From: Bremia lactucae
Taxonomy: Eukaryota; Oomycota; Peronosporomycetes; Peronosporales; Peronosporaceae
Direction of reading: 5' to 3'
NCBI RefSeq assembly: GCF_004359215.1
Contig: NC_090613.1
Coordinates: 168,694 to 192,283 of the forward strand
DNA: 23,590 bases
In this document: piece by piece, positions 1 through 9,440 of the stretch
How the letters are laid out: every line of letters begins with the position of its first letter
How positions within the stretch are numbered: the stretch's first letter is position 1
Position numbers and translations under genes: made by a program
Notes under the pieces: generated by a model
Told to the model about the DNA's origin: nothing
The model's input: the letters and a program-made list of their open reading frames with translations, nothing else
Database searches by the model: none

Positions 1-35
1 TGTGGTCCTTGGACGGACTACAAAGTGCTACCAGG
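1..35 (-). other. Gypsy internal 5' end with primer-binding-like site
   Basis: Read on the minus strand, this is what follows the LTR end ...CCGTTACA: two bases and then TGGTAGCACTTTGTAG. That is the position and the TGG start expected of a tRNA primer-binding site. The 35 bases recur unchanged at 18692-18726 beside element B, so the window opens inside the 5' end of another minus-strand element of the same family. The body of that element lies left of the window. The tRNA was not identified. Confidence 0.7.
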
Positions 36-323
36 TGTAACGGGGCACTGCGACTTGTACTGTTTCAGTACAAGTCCACTTCACACTGCTTCAGATGTGA
101 GTGGTGCCTCTCGTTAGGTGACGTACACTGTACGTATAGAGGAAGACTTCTCTTAAGGCAAGTTAGCTTAAGAGTGTAAAATGAAAACTGTATTAATATA
201 GTTAAGTGTCTTGTTAATCTATCTTTGTAAATGTTGTCTTAACTATAAACTAATACTAAACATGTAAATGAATTCTTATCTATCTTATCTCGTAACTCTC
301 TTTGATTACTTCTACAGCTGATT
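36..323 (-). repeat. LTR-1, truncated, minus strand
   Basis: This is the 3' part of an LTR-1 copy on the minus strand, directly beside the primer-binding site at 1-35. It begins TGTAACGGGGCACTGC and stops abruptly at 323, where a full LTR-1 copy starts facing the other way. It matches the reverse complement of 486-773 with, by eye, one mismatch (near position 101). The promoter-proximal part (U3 side) of this 5' LTR is missing. Confidence 0.85.
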
Positions 324-773
324 TGTAACGGGGTGTATCGTTACATGAAATTAACAATAAAAGATTGTTAATTAATATTATCCAAAAGGTAGATAATATT
401 TGGAGGAAATTACTTTAAATAGTAATTTCCTGAATTCTTATCCATAAATAGGTATAGACCATTATGTCTATTTATTCCGCAGACTAATCAGCTGTAGAAG
501 TAATCAAAGAGAGTTACGAGATAAGATAGATAAGAATTCATTTACATGTTTAGTATTAGTTTATAGTTAAGACAACATTTACAAAGATAGATTAACAAGA
601 CACTTAACTATATTAATACAGTTTTCATTTTACACTCTTAAGCTAACTTGCCTTAAGAGAAGTCTTCCTCTATACGTACAGTGTACGTCACCTAACGAGA
701 GGCACCACTCACAACTGAAGCAGTGTGAAGTGGACTTGTACTGAAACAGTACAAGTCGCAGTGCCCCGTTACA
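324..773 (+). repeat. LTR-1, full-length copy, plus strand
   Basis: This 450-nt LTR starts TGTAACGGGGTGTATCG and ends GCAGTGCCCCGTTACA, with the usual TG...CA ends. The family orientation is set by a polypurine tract beside the same start at 2108-2120 and by the primer-binding site beside the same end at 18692-18726. No coding sequence follows, so it is a solo LTR or one half of a head-to-head LTR pair. Possible target duplication (GATT/AATT) is imperfect. Confidence 0.85.
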
Positions 774-995
774 AATTGTATATATAATTGTGCGCACGAA
801 AAAAGCCACAATCCTTAAATAATATTTTAGGGATAATATGGATTATAGTGTTATCTGAACGATGTCCATATGGCTAGCCAGTAATATAAATTCTTAACGG
901 GAAAAATAAATAGTATTCGAACAGCCGCCTCTTGGCAACAGCCGTCAGAACTTATAAGCAAGAAATGGTATGTACACCGCGCGTTATACGACTAC
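774..995. other. AT-rich spacer, nothing recognised
   Basis: No reading frame, LTR edge or RNA gene could be supported here. Confidence 0.5.
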
Positions 996-1504
996 TGTAG
1001 ACGGGCACGTCTTAATGCGGCCACGCTCTACTTAGACTCACACCCTACCACAGCGAGGAAGCGGTTAAACCAGCTTCTTTTGCGTGCAGTGAGGTAGTTG
1101 TGATGGACGCGTTAGCGACCTCACATAACGCACTAAGTACTCTGGTTAAGTGTCGTCACGGGTGCGGTAATCCGGCTCCTCGTGCGCACTTACCAAGAAG
1201 GAAGTAGTTTTCAGACTGATTTATATTTGATCGTATTAAATATAAATACCTATTTTTACCAATTAAAATGTCATCTCTATAGATAACACCTAATATGTAT
1301 TGCGAGCGTATCTTTCTAGATACCTCGCGTAACGGATGACGCTAGGCGTCATCCCTTCTAATGTGAATGCACCCATGTGCATCACATACACAAGGGTTGG
1401 TCACAAATGTGCATCACACCCGATTGCTGGGTCTAATTACTATTATATAGTAATTGACCACCATCCCCTTAAGTACACCAAGTGTACTTAACGGGGGGAT
1501 AACA
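996..1504. repeat. LTR-2, probably full length
   Basis: This is a 509-nt non-coding unit running from TGTAGACGGG to GGGGGATAACA, so it has TG...CA ends. Its first part recurs at 6776-7107. The stretch from about 1198 to 1258, around GGAAGTAGTTTTCAGACTG, is nearly identical between the two copies. No primer site or polypurine tract flanks it, so its orientation and parent element are unknown. Calling it an LTR is inference from the repeat structure and ends. Confidence 0.55.
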
Positions 1505-1668
1505 CACCTGTTAAAAGGCAAAATTTAAATGATGAACCAACAAAGTGGTATGAGTACTATTTTTGATTATCGTATTTACGCCGAACGAATGTAGGGGGTT
1601 CATTTCCTCATTTCTCCTGCCGTAAAGTATTGATTTGTAGCAAGCTAGAGGATAACGAAACTTATAAC

Positions 1669-2107
1669 TGGCACGGGGCACTGCTGGCTTGTACTGCTTC
1701 AGTACAAGTCCACTTCGCACTGCTTCAGTGCGAGTGGTGCCTCACGTCACTACACGTTCCCTAGTACGTGCAGAGGAAGACTCTCTTTAAAACACTTGCC
1801 TTATAGAGGGTTAAAAGTAAATTATATTCAATAATATCTAGTTCTTCAATTTCTATCTTTCTAATACTAACTTAATTATATACTAATACAAAACATGTAT
1901 TTAAGTATTATCTGTCTTTCTCTTTGCGCGAATCCAGTGCTGACTGGACGGCGGGCATATAGTTATAATTGATTAATATCTACCAATAGATTAGCTTTCC
2001 GAATATTAATATTAAGTAGTACTCGCTTAATATTCTCTACCTCTTAGATAATATATTAATTAATGATTTTTAAGTGTTAATTTCATGTAACGATACACCC
2101 CATTACA
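1669..2107 (-). repeat. LTR-1, diverged copy, minus strand
   Basis: This copy is about 439 nt and resembles LTR-1 throughout. It keeps the two GCTTCAG-loop hairpins at about 1684-1733 and the terminal inverted motif at 2086-2107. The polypurine tract at 2108-2120 shows it is the 3' LTR of a minus-strand element. The outer end has decayed from TGTAAC to TGGCAC. Confidence 0.8.
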
Positions 2108-2120
2108 TCACCCCTCCCTT
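2108..2120 (-). other. Polypurine tract
   Basis: On the minus strand this reads AAGGGAGGGGTGA, immediately before the LTR start TGTAATGGGG. That is the priming site for plus-strand DNA synthesis in LTR elements. The sequence from here to about 2230 would be the 3' untranslated end of the same minus-strand element. The element is cut off before element A begins. Confidence 0.7.
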
Positions 2121-2334
2121 AAACGACAATCACTTTGAATGTCACTAAGTAGAGTGGTCACTATAAGACCACTTAATTGAAAACGATGCTGATTGGTCAA
2201 AACCATCATTTTCAATTCTATCGCATGGCTAACAAGTCCATGCGGTATGCGAACAGTGCGGCGCCTTCGGCTGCGGTACATGAAGCTACGGGCGACGCAT
2301 TATTGTCTTTAGGGCAGAAATTTCGTCTGTTGTA

Positions 2335-2780
2335 ACAGTGCTGCACCCGCAACACTAGATGTTTGGCCTTTCAGTGTCGTCTGTGACGCATCGGATTTTG
2401 CCATTAACAGTGCTGTGTTACAAACAGATGTTGATGGGCACGAACGTGTAATTGCGTTTGAATCTAGAAAGCTTAAGCTGCGAAAAATAATTCCAGTTCA
2501 TGACATAGAGTTACTTGCTATAAAGTATGCTCTTGTCAGATTCAGAGTTCATCTACTAGGCTCTAAGCCGTTTGTGATATATACAGATCACGCGTAATGA
2601 CGCACTGCGACTAAGTCGCCCCATCTCTCACAGAGAATGGCCCGAAGACTATCCTTTTCGACGAATTCAATTTCAAAGTGATGTATAAGCCTGACAAGAA
2701 GAATGCTTTGGCTGATGCGTTATCACGCAGGCCGGAATATGAGTTCTCTCATTTAACGACATTAATGCAGCCAATTATTT
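2335..2780 (+). pseudogene. Element A: Gypsy RT end and RNase H
   Basis: The reading frame shows the RNase H start VVCDASDFAI, then ERVIAFESRKL, an LLAIKYALV segment, the motif VIYTDHA, LSQRMARRLSF and ALADALSRR. This is the usual order of a Ty3/Gypsy RNase H that follows reverse transcriptase. Two stop codons follow DHA (about 2596), and a frameshift lies near 2660. Gag, protease and the catalytic RT core are absent, so the element is truncated at its 5' end. Confidence 0.85.
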
Positions 2781-2824
2781 AATTAATCCGTTCGGCTTAC
2801 ACCAAGGTAGAATAGTGTGTAGAT

Positions 2825-3640
2825 TTGCTACGAGCTCTAAAAGCACTGATTCGGCCATTAGATGGTCGGTACCTTTGCGTGCGAGCTAACATCTTTTTTT
2901 CAATTACGGCCTGCACGGATGCTGTGGGTACTCCACGCGTCGTTATTCATCATGATGAGAATTCGAAGTATCGAATCCTCTATGAGGCGCACGAAACTGT
3001 CCTTGGTGGTCATCTCGGGAGAAAAAAGACCTTCGGGTCTGCAAGCCAGATTTATTGGTGGCCCAAGCTTCATAAATGGGTCAGCACATACGTTTGCACG
3101 TGCGAAACTCGCCAATTGGTTGAACACTCGGCTCATGCTGCTGCGCCATTGGCCAGTCTGCCCGTACTTACGCGTCCAACCGACAAATTTGGCCGATAAC
3201 ACAAGTATCGTGGTCTTTGCTGACTGTTTAAACAAAATAGCTAATTTTGCGGCTGTGCCAGATAACAGTGATGGTGAAGGTATAGTAGCAAGGCTATTCA
3301 TTCATCGCGTGTTTTGCAAAAACGCTTTGCCTGTGGCAACTATCTCCGATGAAGACCCCCGTTTTCCAGGTAAATTCTAAATCGATTTACCGAGTACACC
3401 AGATTGGACATGTCCACAGCGGGCCATCCGCAGACCGATCGTCAAACTGAGCGTGTCAATCGCGTCATAAAAGACGTTTCAAGGAGGATGTGTGCTCAGA
3501 CACCAAAGCGGTGGAGCTGAATGCTCCCCGTGGTGAAATGTGCGTTACGTTAAATAACGCTGTCCTCGCCTCTGCAGGCTTTACTCCGTTTACGTTAATC
3601 GTTCTCACACACCCACGCGTTCTGTAATGGTACCACTACG
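2825..3640 (+). pseudogene. Element A: Gypsy integrase
   Basis: The zinc-binding HHCC region is visible (YEAHETVLGGHLGRKKT, then WWPKLHKW). Its last Cys is replaced by Arg in VCTCETRQ. The core follows in a shifted frame: IVVFADCLNKIANFAAVP carries the first catalytic Asp and ISDEDPRFPGKF the second. In another frame is STAGHPQTDRQTERVNRVI, with the usual ADHPQTDGQ changed to AGHPQTDRQ. At least three frameshifts and several stops make it non-functional. Confidence 0.85.
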
Positions 3641-3738
3641 TGGTTCATCAGCCAATAGGCTTGTTGATATCAGCCCTGTTACCGTTCGGAAATAAGAAAG
3701 CGAATTCCTCGCAACGCGATTAAGTTGTTTTAAGGCAT

Positions 3739-4220
3739 GTGCGTGACACAATGGCTGAGAAACAAGACAAAAAGAAAGAGCTAGCGATGCCAGCGGCAGA
3801 AGTTGTATTGATTCTTATGCCGTTGGAGACCGCGTTTTGCTTAATGCTAAGAACTACCTTCAAACTTGGTTTCTGCAGTCTTTTAAACCAAATTGCGCTT
3901 GTGCTTTATTTGACCAATTACGGTCGTGGCTAAGAAGGGTCAAGCTTACACGTTTCCTCCCAAGCTGCGTATACACCCAGTGTTTGACGTGGGCTTGCTT
4001 AAGCCATATTGGGATTCTTCCCACGTGGACTTAAAGGCGCTTGCGCCGAGACAGGCGGCCGAGCTTCAGGTTGCTGCATCATCACCACTATGTCCAGCTG
4101 GCACTCTAAACGAGGTTGCTGACATTCCAACGTTAGAGACGGTTTTAAACCGCGTCAAAAAACCGTTAATCCGAGCAAAGTCCTCGCGAGAAGTAACACC
4201 TTGTGCTTTAAAGCATTAAA
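3739..4220 (+). pseudogene. Element A: integrase C-terminal linker
   Basis: The frames contain MAEKQDKKKE, then RVLLNAKN, and VAKKGQAYTFPPKLRIHPVFDVGLLKPYWDSSHVD. This is the familiar GPF/Y-type region and the link to the chromodomain in oomycete Gypsy integrases. The GPF part near 3860-3930 is spread over different frames. Element C carries a related linker at about 21660-21850. Confidence 0.75.
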
Positions 4221-4239
4221 TCCTTCCACCGAGATTTCG

Positions 4240-4497
4240 GCCCCTCCCGCGTTGCTCAATGAGCGAGGGAATCTTCTGTTTCACGTTAAGAAAATTTTAA
4301 TGCGACGACGTCGTAACAGCCAATGCGAGTATCTGGTGAAGTGGCTGGGACACCTCTCTTTTGGAAACTCCTGGGAGTTTGAGGTACCTCTTCGGCAAGA
4401 TAGCCCGTTCGCTGTTGACGTTGACTTTTTGAGCGCCAAGCTCAGGGTTAATTTGCGTCAGACGACGCTTCCCAATACTAGAAGTGAGAATAGGTGA
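4240..4497 (+). pseudogene. Element A: C-terminal chromodomain
   Basis: The frame reads LLFHVKKILMRRRRNSQCEYLVKWLGHLSFGNSWEFEVPL with breaks only at its edges. It has the chromodomain pattern: aromatic/hydrophobic start, EYLVKWLG, then NSWE. Chromodomains on integrases of chromoviruses steer insertion to particular chromatin. The stop codon is at 4495-4497. Confidence 0.8.
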
Positions 4498-4499
4498 AT

Positions 4500-5230
4500 T
4501 TATAGCCTCAGTGCGGCTTCGAACCATGGTTTCACGGTCAACTGAAGCATTGAAATATTAAGTAGGCCTATCCTTGTTTTGAAGCAGATACGCCGAGCGT
4601 AACTGGCCTTTAGCCTTAAGCTTGGCGAAATCGAAGTGAAGATTTCGTTCCAAACGAACCCCAGCCACACCGACAGGCTCACATAAAGACTAGATGTTGC
4701 GGAGGCGGCGGGCCCGATAGACCCAGTTCTTAAACGAAGCATCGCTTTGGCTTTTTGATTTCGTTTGGAAATAGGGACGATCGAATTTTCCTCATTGATG
4801 ACACCGATGCTCCATGGGCCTGATCATGCAAACCATCAGACGCTGACGTCGCGTTATTGCCTTGGGCGTAAGGTATCGCTCATGAAGAGCGTCGCGAGCA
4901 GCAAGCTCCTCCGGCGCTTTCGCCTTGGATCCGGAGGTCCCGATGGTCAATCTGCGACCCACAACCACTTGGAGGCGCTCTTCCACGCGAAGTGGAGTGT
5001 ATCGATATTCACTGAGTTTTCGCTTTCGCTATCTCGGCAGCTCGACGACGAGCTTGTTCCTCTATGAAGAGCCCGCTCTTGCTCTTCATCGAGCGAATTT
5101 ATAGCTATGTTGGACTCAAGGTCCAGTGTCCTGTGCAATACAGCTAAAACATCCGCGGCACCACCTTCTGGAAACGGATCTGGAGCCCGACGAGATTCAC
5201 TCACACGACGAGGCGTGTAGAAGCTGCGCT
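4500..5230 (-). other. Unassigned, possibly old gag-like coding remnant
   Basis: Several minus-strand frames abut here (4947-5204, 4792-4986, 4500-4742). The first contains ESRRAPDPFPEGG and a Ser-rich stretch, the second KAPEELAARDALHERY. They could be pieces of one decayed protein, because each takes over about where the previous one breaks. I do not recognise a domain. A retroelement gag is only a guess from the neighbourhood. Confidence 0.25.
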
Positions 5231-5424
5231 CCTTTTACTCATCCTCCGGTTGAGTGCGTCTTTTATAGTCCACCATCATCTCATCGCTAAGGAAGGAGCT
5301 AAGAGTCTGAGACTCACGCTTAGTTGTCATCCGATAAAGGAATGCGGAACGCAATTGAACGGTTAGCTGTTTATATTCCAACCTCAAAGAGGAACTAAAG
5401 CAAAATTTGTCACTGATTCGTTTA

Positions 5425-5522
5425 GCTTTTGAGTTGTTATACCTATTAGGTCTATAGAACTAAGTGACTTTCTAAGTCTATAAGTCTTCCTCTGACTTAA
5501 GGAGCAAGGTAGCTCCGCTACA
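5425..5522 (+). repeat. LTR-3 end, plus strand
   Basis: The segment ending GGTAGCTCCGCTACA matches the reverse complement of about 8822-8930. Shared features include GAGTTGTTA-ACCTATTA, GGTCTATAGAA and TAAGTCTTCCTCTGA. At 8822 this end sits beside a primer-binding-like site, so 5522 should be an LTR 3' end. The left boundary is unclear and may lie anywhere from about 5240. It could be the 3' LTR of element A, but no polypurine tract was found to prove that. Confidence 0.5.
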
Positions 5523-6775
5523 ATACTCACAGATGCTTGGAAAGCGTTGTAGGCGCTAGAAGCATGTGACTAGATGAGCCAATGGGCGGAAGCTTTTGAG
5601 CTTAAGAGCTACGACGGCTCGGACTGGATGTCCTTTCAGATGTTCCCGGTAGAGTAATGATCGCTGCATATCGAAAATATTATAAAATTCAATGCTTCTT
5701 CAAGGCGCTATAAGTGAAATTAAAGATGTGGCTCAACAGAAAAGTCAACGGAACAACAACTTATTGTGAAAGTCGGAGCGATATGGATTCATGCTCGGCA
5801 TAGTATAAGAAATGAGGGGCCTCCACGGAAGCGAGAACTACACGAAAAGATTGGCTCACACTTAAAGACCAACATGAGGCTGGCCTGGTAACGAAATATT
5901 CTCGCTTATCCCCCGCCTTTTGATTTCAGAAAAAATGGATGGCGGTTCGTAAGTGCGTGTACTTTACTAAATGCAGCGACGATTCCAGCTCAATTTTCGT
6001 CACCTCACAAGAAGGTCATCTTTTATTTATGTTGAGTGTACTCTTACGAGTACCAAAGCCCTGACATGTAATATCTCAGGTCCTGATGTAGCAAACGAAA
6101 TCCCACCGACTGCAGTCGGCTTGCCGCATCGGATGCTTGAGAATGATTTGATATACCCTGAAATACTCCGTCTTAATTCTTGTTGGCTGGTCTTAAAACA
6201 CATTCGACTCATGCGAAAGTACGTACAGACGCACTTCGGAAATATTTTTGTTCATGTTTAGACCAATAATATTTTGAATGATGTAAAGAAGTTCGTCGGA
6301 CACTCTTATAGAGTCTTCTAGTAGTAATCTCGAAGCCAATATTGACAAATGGATAATCGGTGCAATACTTTATTTTCTCTTTTAAAAAGAAGATGGCCAA
6401 GTGGACCTAGCTGAATTGAAAGGTGTAGTGACTGGTCGGTTTCGTGGAAGCGACATGACCAACAAAGTAAATCAGGTAATTTAACTACTAATGTAAGCTT
6501 AGTGAAAAGAGCATGAACGTTTATTTTTCGCCGGAGAAGACTTCGAGCTAAATCGGATCCTATTGCGAACATATAATCTTTGATGAAGTCAAAAGTAGTA
6601 ATTTAAGGGGACAAATTTTTGTCTCTCGCGAGCAATATTATGATATTCGCTGCATGTAATGCATCCAATCTTACAACTTTGAGCCATGCAGACCGATTAT
6701 GTCGATAAGGGATGTGTAATTGTTGATTTATATATTGTGCTGCCGATTTTTTTGTCATATCAAGGCTATTTGCAT
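5523..6775. other. Long stretch without a recognised gene
   Basis: The longest frames are a 96-codon plus-strand frame (5971-6261) and an 84-codon minus-strand frame (6318-6572). Neither resembles a family I know. The plus frame 6394-6470 reads KEDGQVDLAELKGVVTGRF, which looks protein-like but is unplaced. There are no LTR edges inside. Confidence 0.4.
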
Positions 6776-7107
6776 TGTAGGCGGGTGCTTCTTAAAGCTA
6801 CCATACACTACTTAACACACACCTTCTGAGAACAGTGAGAAAGCGTTTAGCCGTCTTCTCTTACGTACGGTAAGGTACTTGGTGGGCGTCTAAGCGACCT
6901 CACCCAACGAACTAGACGCCTTAGTTTAAGTCACGTTACGGATGCGGTAACCCGGCTCCACGTGCGCACTTGTGAGCTAGGAAGTAGTTTTCAGACTGAT
7001 TTATATTTAATCGTATTAAATATAAATCCTATTTTTACCAATCATAAATGCCAAATCTGTAAATATGCCCTGATATGTATTGCGAGCGTATTAATCTAAA
7101 TACCTCG
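6776..7107. repeat. LTR-2, truncated copy
   Basis: This copy begins TGTAGGCGGG, like 996, and follows that copy in order to TACCTCG at about 7107, where similarity stops. The region around GGAAGTAGTTTTCAGACTG is nearly identical. The first 180 nt are more diverged. It is cut at the junction with the element D coding remnant. Confidence 0.6.
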
Positions 7108-7802
7108 TATCTGCAACGAGTGTCACTGGACGAAGTACCTGCCGTTCCAACCCCTTTTTCTGAGTCGGGCTCAGAATTAATGTTTTCAGTATTGAAGTTT
7201 ATAGTTTCAGACAGTCTAATGTCTAAAGCACTGACAAATTCAGTAATGGATTCGCGCTAAACAGCGCTTTTATTGGCTAGCAAAGTTGGGTTTATGACTC
7301 TTCAAAACTTTGCTAGGAACATTTCGCGTGGCGCTAAGGTCTTAAACCTCCAATCGATCCATGGTTCATGGCGTTCAAGCCAGGCCATACCAAGAATGAG
7401 ATCACATCTCGAATCCAAATCATCAAAGTCCAGAAACTATATGCCAAAGTTCAACGAAACTTTAGGAACAATGACACGAGTCCCAGTCGCTAAGCGAACA
7501 GTGATTGTATCACTTTCATGCGCTTTATGCGCCTCAACGTATTGTTGACTTCCCTCAAGGGAAAGACGTCGAACATAATTGCAAGACGCTCTTGAGTCAA
7601 TTAAAATTGACCTTGGCTTATCAAAGCCCTTCACAGTCGCTTGAGCGATTAAAAAGCCAGGCTTGTACTCACGCCCAGTGCCATTAAGCACCGAGCTAAT
7701 AAAGGCTAGGGTCTGTTTATTCTCACCTCCTAGAGGTTCAACAGAGCCTAGGTCTGTCCCAGTAGAGCGCCCCGCACCTACTAGGTATTGACGTTTTCCC
7801 AC
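7108..7802 (-). pseudogene. Element D: Gypsy aspartic protease and linker
   Basis: Reading minus, the frame has VGAGRSTGTDLGSVEPLGG, then the active-site region SILIDSRASCNYVRR, then ATGTRVIVPKVSLN. After a frameshift near 7430 it continues DLILGMAWLERHEPWIDW. This is the retropepsin order seen in Gypsy polyproteins (D-S/T-G ... hydrophobic-G-M-W-L). The catalytic Asp-Ser-Gly is Asp-Ser-Arg here, which should abolish activity. A linker with EPDSEKGVG continues to 7108, where the LTR-2 fragment cuts it off. Confidence 0.8.
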
Positions 7803-8545
7803 ACCGTACCAGATTTCTGGAATAGGTCAGAATTGGTAATCCTTCGAGCTTTACGCGTAATTCTTGGGGACAGGCCGGACGTAAATATTTCGTGCTTCCG
7901 CACATATAACATCTACGAATATTATTATGCTGTTCCAAAGTTAAAGTGCCTCTTCTCCTTCCTCAACAAGGCTTAGATTCATGGCTTCCGGACTATTAGA
8001 TGGTACCCATGTGCTCGAAATGAGCTGGTTCGGTAAACACCCGTGCTAACACGAATAGACTTAAGTCGAACTAACGCGTAGCGCTATGGCAGCTGCCTCT
8101 TCGAAAGTAGCAGGATGCGATCGGATTTTTTTTGTCCGGGCAACGCCCTCATTGAGACCCCCCAGAAAGATTGTTAAGACAATTGCTTCTTGCACCGGGT
8201 CTTGAGGCTTTGATGCAATGAGGGTTCTCAACTCCTGGACATAGTCCCTTAGGGTTCGTTTATCCTGTCGAGTCGCTATAAGCCGTAATAGCCTGCGTAA
8301 AGCCTGATCAGGCGTTGCAACATGCTGGTCATTTGCTGTTTTAGCGAATCCCATGACGAAAAAGCGTCGTTTATGGACGTGCTGCACGATAGTGCCCACT
8401 CCATGGCTCTACCTCCAAGTTTGGAAATGGCCATTACCAACTTTTGTCGTCCTGTTAAAAACAAGGCGGAGTCAATGGAAATCTCCATCTGCTTAACTCA
8501 AAAAGGGAAGTTTTCTCCCTCGTCACCCTCAAATGTATTCACTTG
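7803..8545 (-). pseudogene. Element D: Gypsy gag with zinc knuckle
   Basis: The minus strand reads FEGDEGENFPF, a stop where Trp is expected (TGG to TGA), then MEISIDSALFLTGRQK, MEWALSC and SWDSLKQQM. After a frameshift near 8300 it continues TRQDKRTLRDYVQELRTLI and HPATFEEAAAIALR. This is the retrotransposon gag domain in order. A CCHC knuckle follows at about 7890-7915 (CYMCGSTKYLRPAC) with the His replaced by Tyr. Gag forms the virus-like particle and binds RNA; this copy cannot. Confidence 0.8.
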
Positions 8546-8803
8546 ACAACTAGAGAGCGAGCATTAGGCTCTGAATCAGGTACAGAGATGTACCAAGTTG
8601 GCATGGAGCCTGTCCGATCAGGTAGGATTCATATTGCATAATGGTTTCAAGCCTTGCATGCAGAACCTCTACATAATAAACTCAGCATGTTTAATCCCAA
8701 GCAAAGTTTTGAGCCATACGCTGTGCGTTTCGCCTCTGAAAGTTATAGAATCGTTTCCATTTCAATAAAGGCTTAGCCTCATAAAGACCCCCTCAGGCGT
8801 ACA

Positions 8804-8821
8804 TTGACTACGAGTGCTACC
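8804..8821 (-). other. Primer-binding-like site of element D
   Basis: On the minus strand, after the LTR-3 end ...GCTGCACA comes GGTAGCACTCGTAGTC. It differs little from the site of the LTR-1 family (TGGTAGCACTTTGTAGTC). Position and similarity support a tRNA primer site; the leading T is A here. Confidence 0.5.
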
Positions 8822-8940
8822 TGTGCAGCGGAGCTACCTCGCTCCTTAACTCAGAGGAAGACTTATATACTCAAAGAGTCTCTTAGGTCTATAGAAGTAA
8901 TAGGTTTAACAACTCAGGGAGTCGTACAAGCTATTGAAGC
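8822..8940 (-). repeat. LTR-3 end, minus strand (5' LTR of element D)
   Basis: The sequence beginning TGTGCAGCGGAGCTACCTCGCTCC is an inverted copy of about 5425-5522. It lies upstream of the element D gag and next to the primer-like site. The outer boundary (to the right) was not found and may reach about 9100. Confidence 0.5.
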
Positions 8941-9266
8941 TTAGTGAATCCTAGTTGAATGGATTCAAAGGCTCGTAGAACCAATCGGCAACTAGTACCC
9001 GAGAGTATGTACTTTATAAAGGCTTTATTGCTCACAGATCAATGCGCAAGCCTTTGAAAGGTACTAGACGCTTTGACATCAAAAGGGGGACTGAACTTTA
9101 TTTACGTATTAAAATATTATACCTTACCCTAGCTACGTTAGATTTCGGCCGCCAGATTTATTTGGCGGCTGCCACATATGTTACCCATAATAAACGGGAA
9201 TTTAGTAGCTCTTTTTTTTAAATAGAACAAAAGGTACTTTACCCATAAAGTAAATGTACCACAACA
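8941..9266. other. Non-coding, probably outer LTR-3 and AT-rich DNA
   Basis: No reading frame is supportable. A short perfect hairpin lies at about 9148-9172 (GCCGCCA ... TGGCGGC), and an imperfect one around 9231-9261 (GGTACTTTAC ... GTAAATGTACC). Confidence 0.4.
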
Positions 9267-9440
9267 ATGGTCCACCAGCAGACAGACGATGCCATTGAAG
9301 CTCGCCGCATCTGTGACGATGCGACAAAAGTAAAGTTTGGTATGTCCAATTTGGCAGTATGTTCCAAATTATAGGCCTTAGGGCTCAAACTTCACGCCCA
9401 TTTATGTTTGGGTCTTATGAGGTTGCTCGGGCAAATCTTA
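9267..9440 (+). pseudogene. Gypsy gag fragment
   Basis: The frame reads MVHQQTDDAIEARRICDDATKVKFGMSNLA, then a stop, then ALGLKLHAH. It parallels element B gag at 18292-18180 (DDAIRARHIVDEQMQVAFAQSNLA ... ALGLMLRDP). After the stop, a frame change gives RPFMFGSYEVA, matching the FGSYEVF of the gag segment near 16200. It is an isolated scrap about 330 bp upstream of the PI4K start. Confidence 0.7.

Noticed and set aside
324..773. Four-base target duplication (GATT/AATT) around the LTR-1 copy
   Set aside because: Only three of four bases agree, and a chance match of this length is likely.
1505..1668. Possible relation to the integrase scrap at 19097-19304
   Set aside because: A short similarity around CCGTAAAG does not extend, and the translation shows no GPF/Y motif.
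2862..3380. 172-codon plus-strand frame as a separate gene
   Set aside because: Only its last part (from about 3180) matches integrase; the first part overlaps the finger region, which is coded in another frame. It is an accident of frameshifts.
9148..9172. Hairpin GCCGCCA ... TGGCGGC as terminator or element end
   Set aside because: The stem is only 7-8 bp, no second copy exists in the window and no gene ends beside it.
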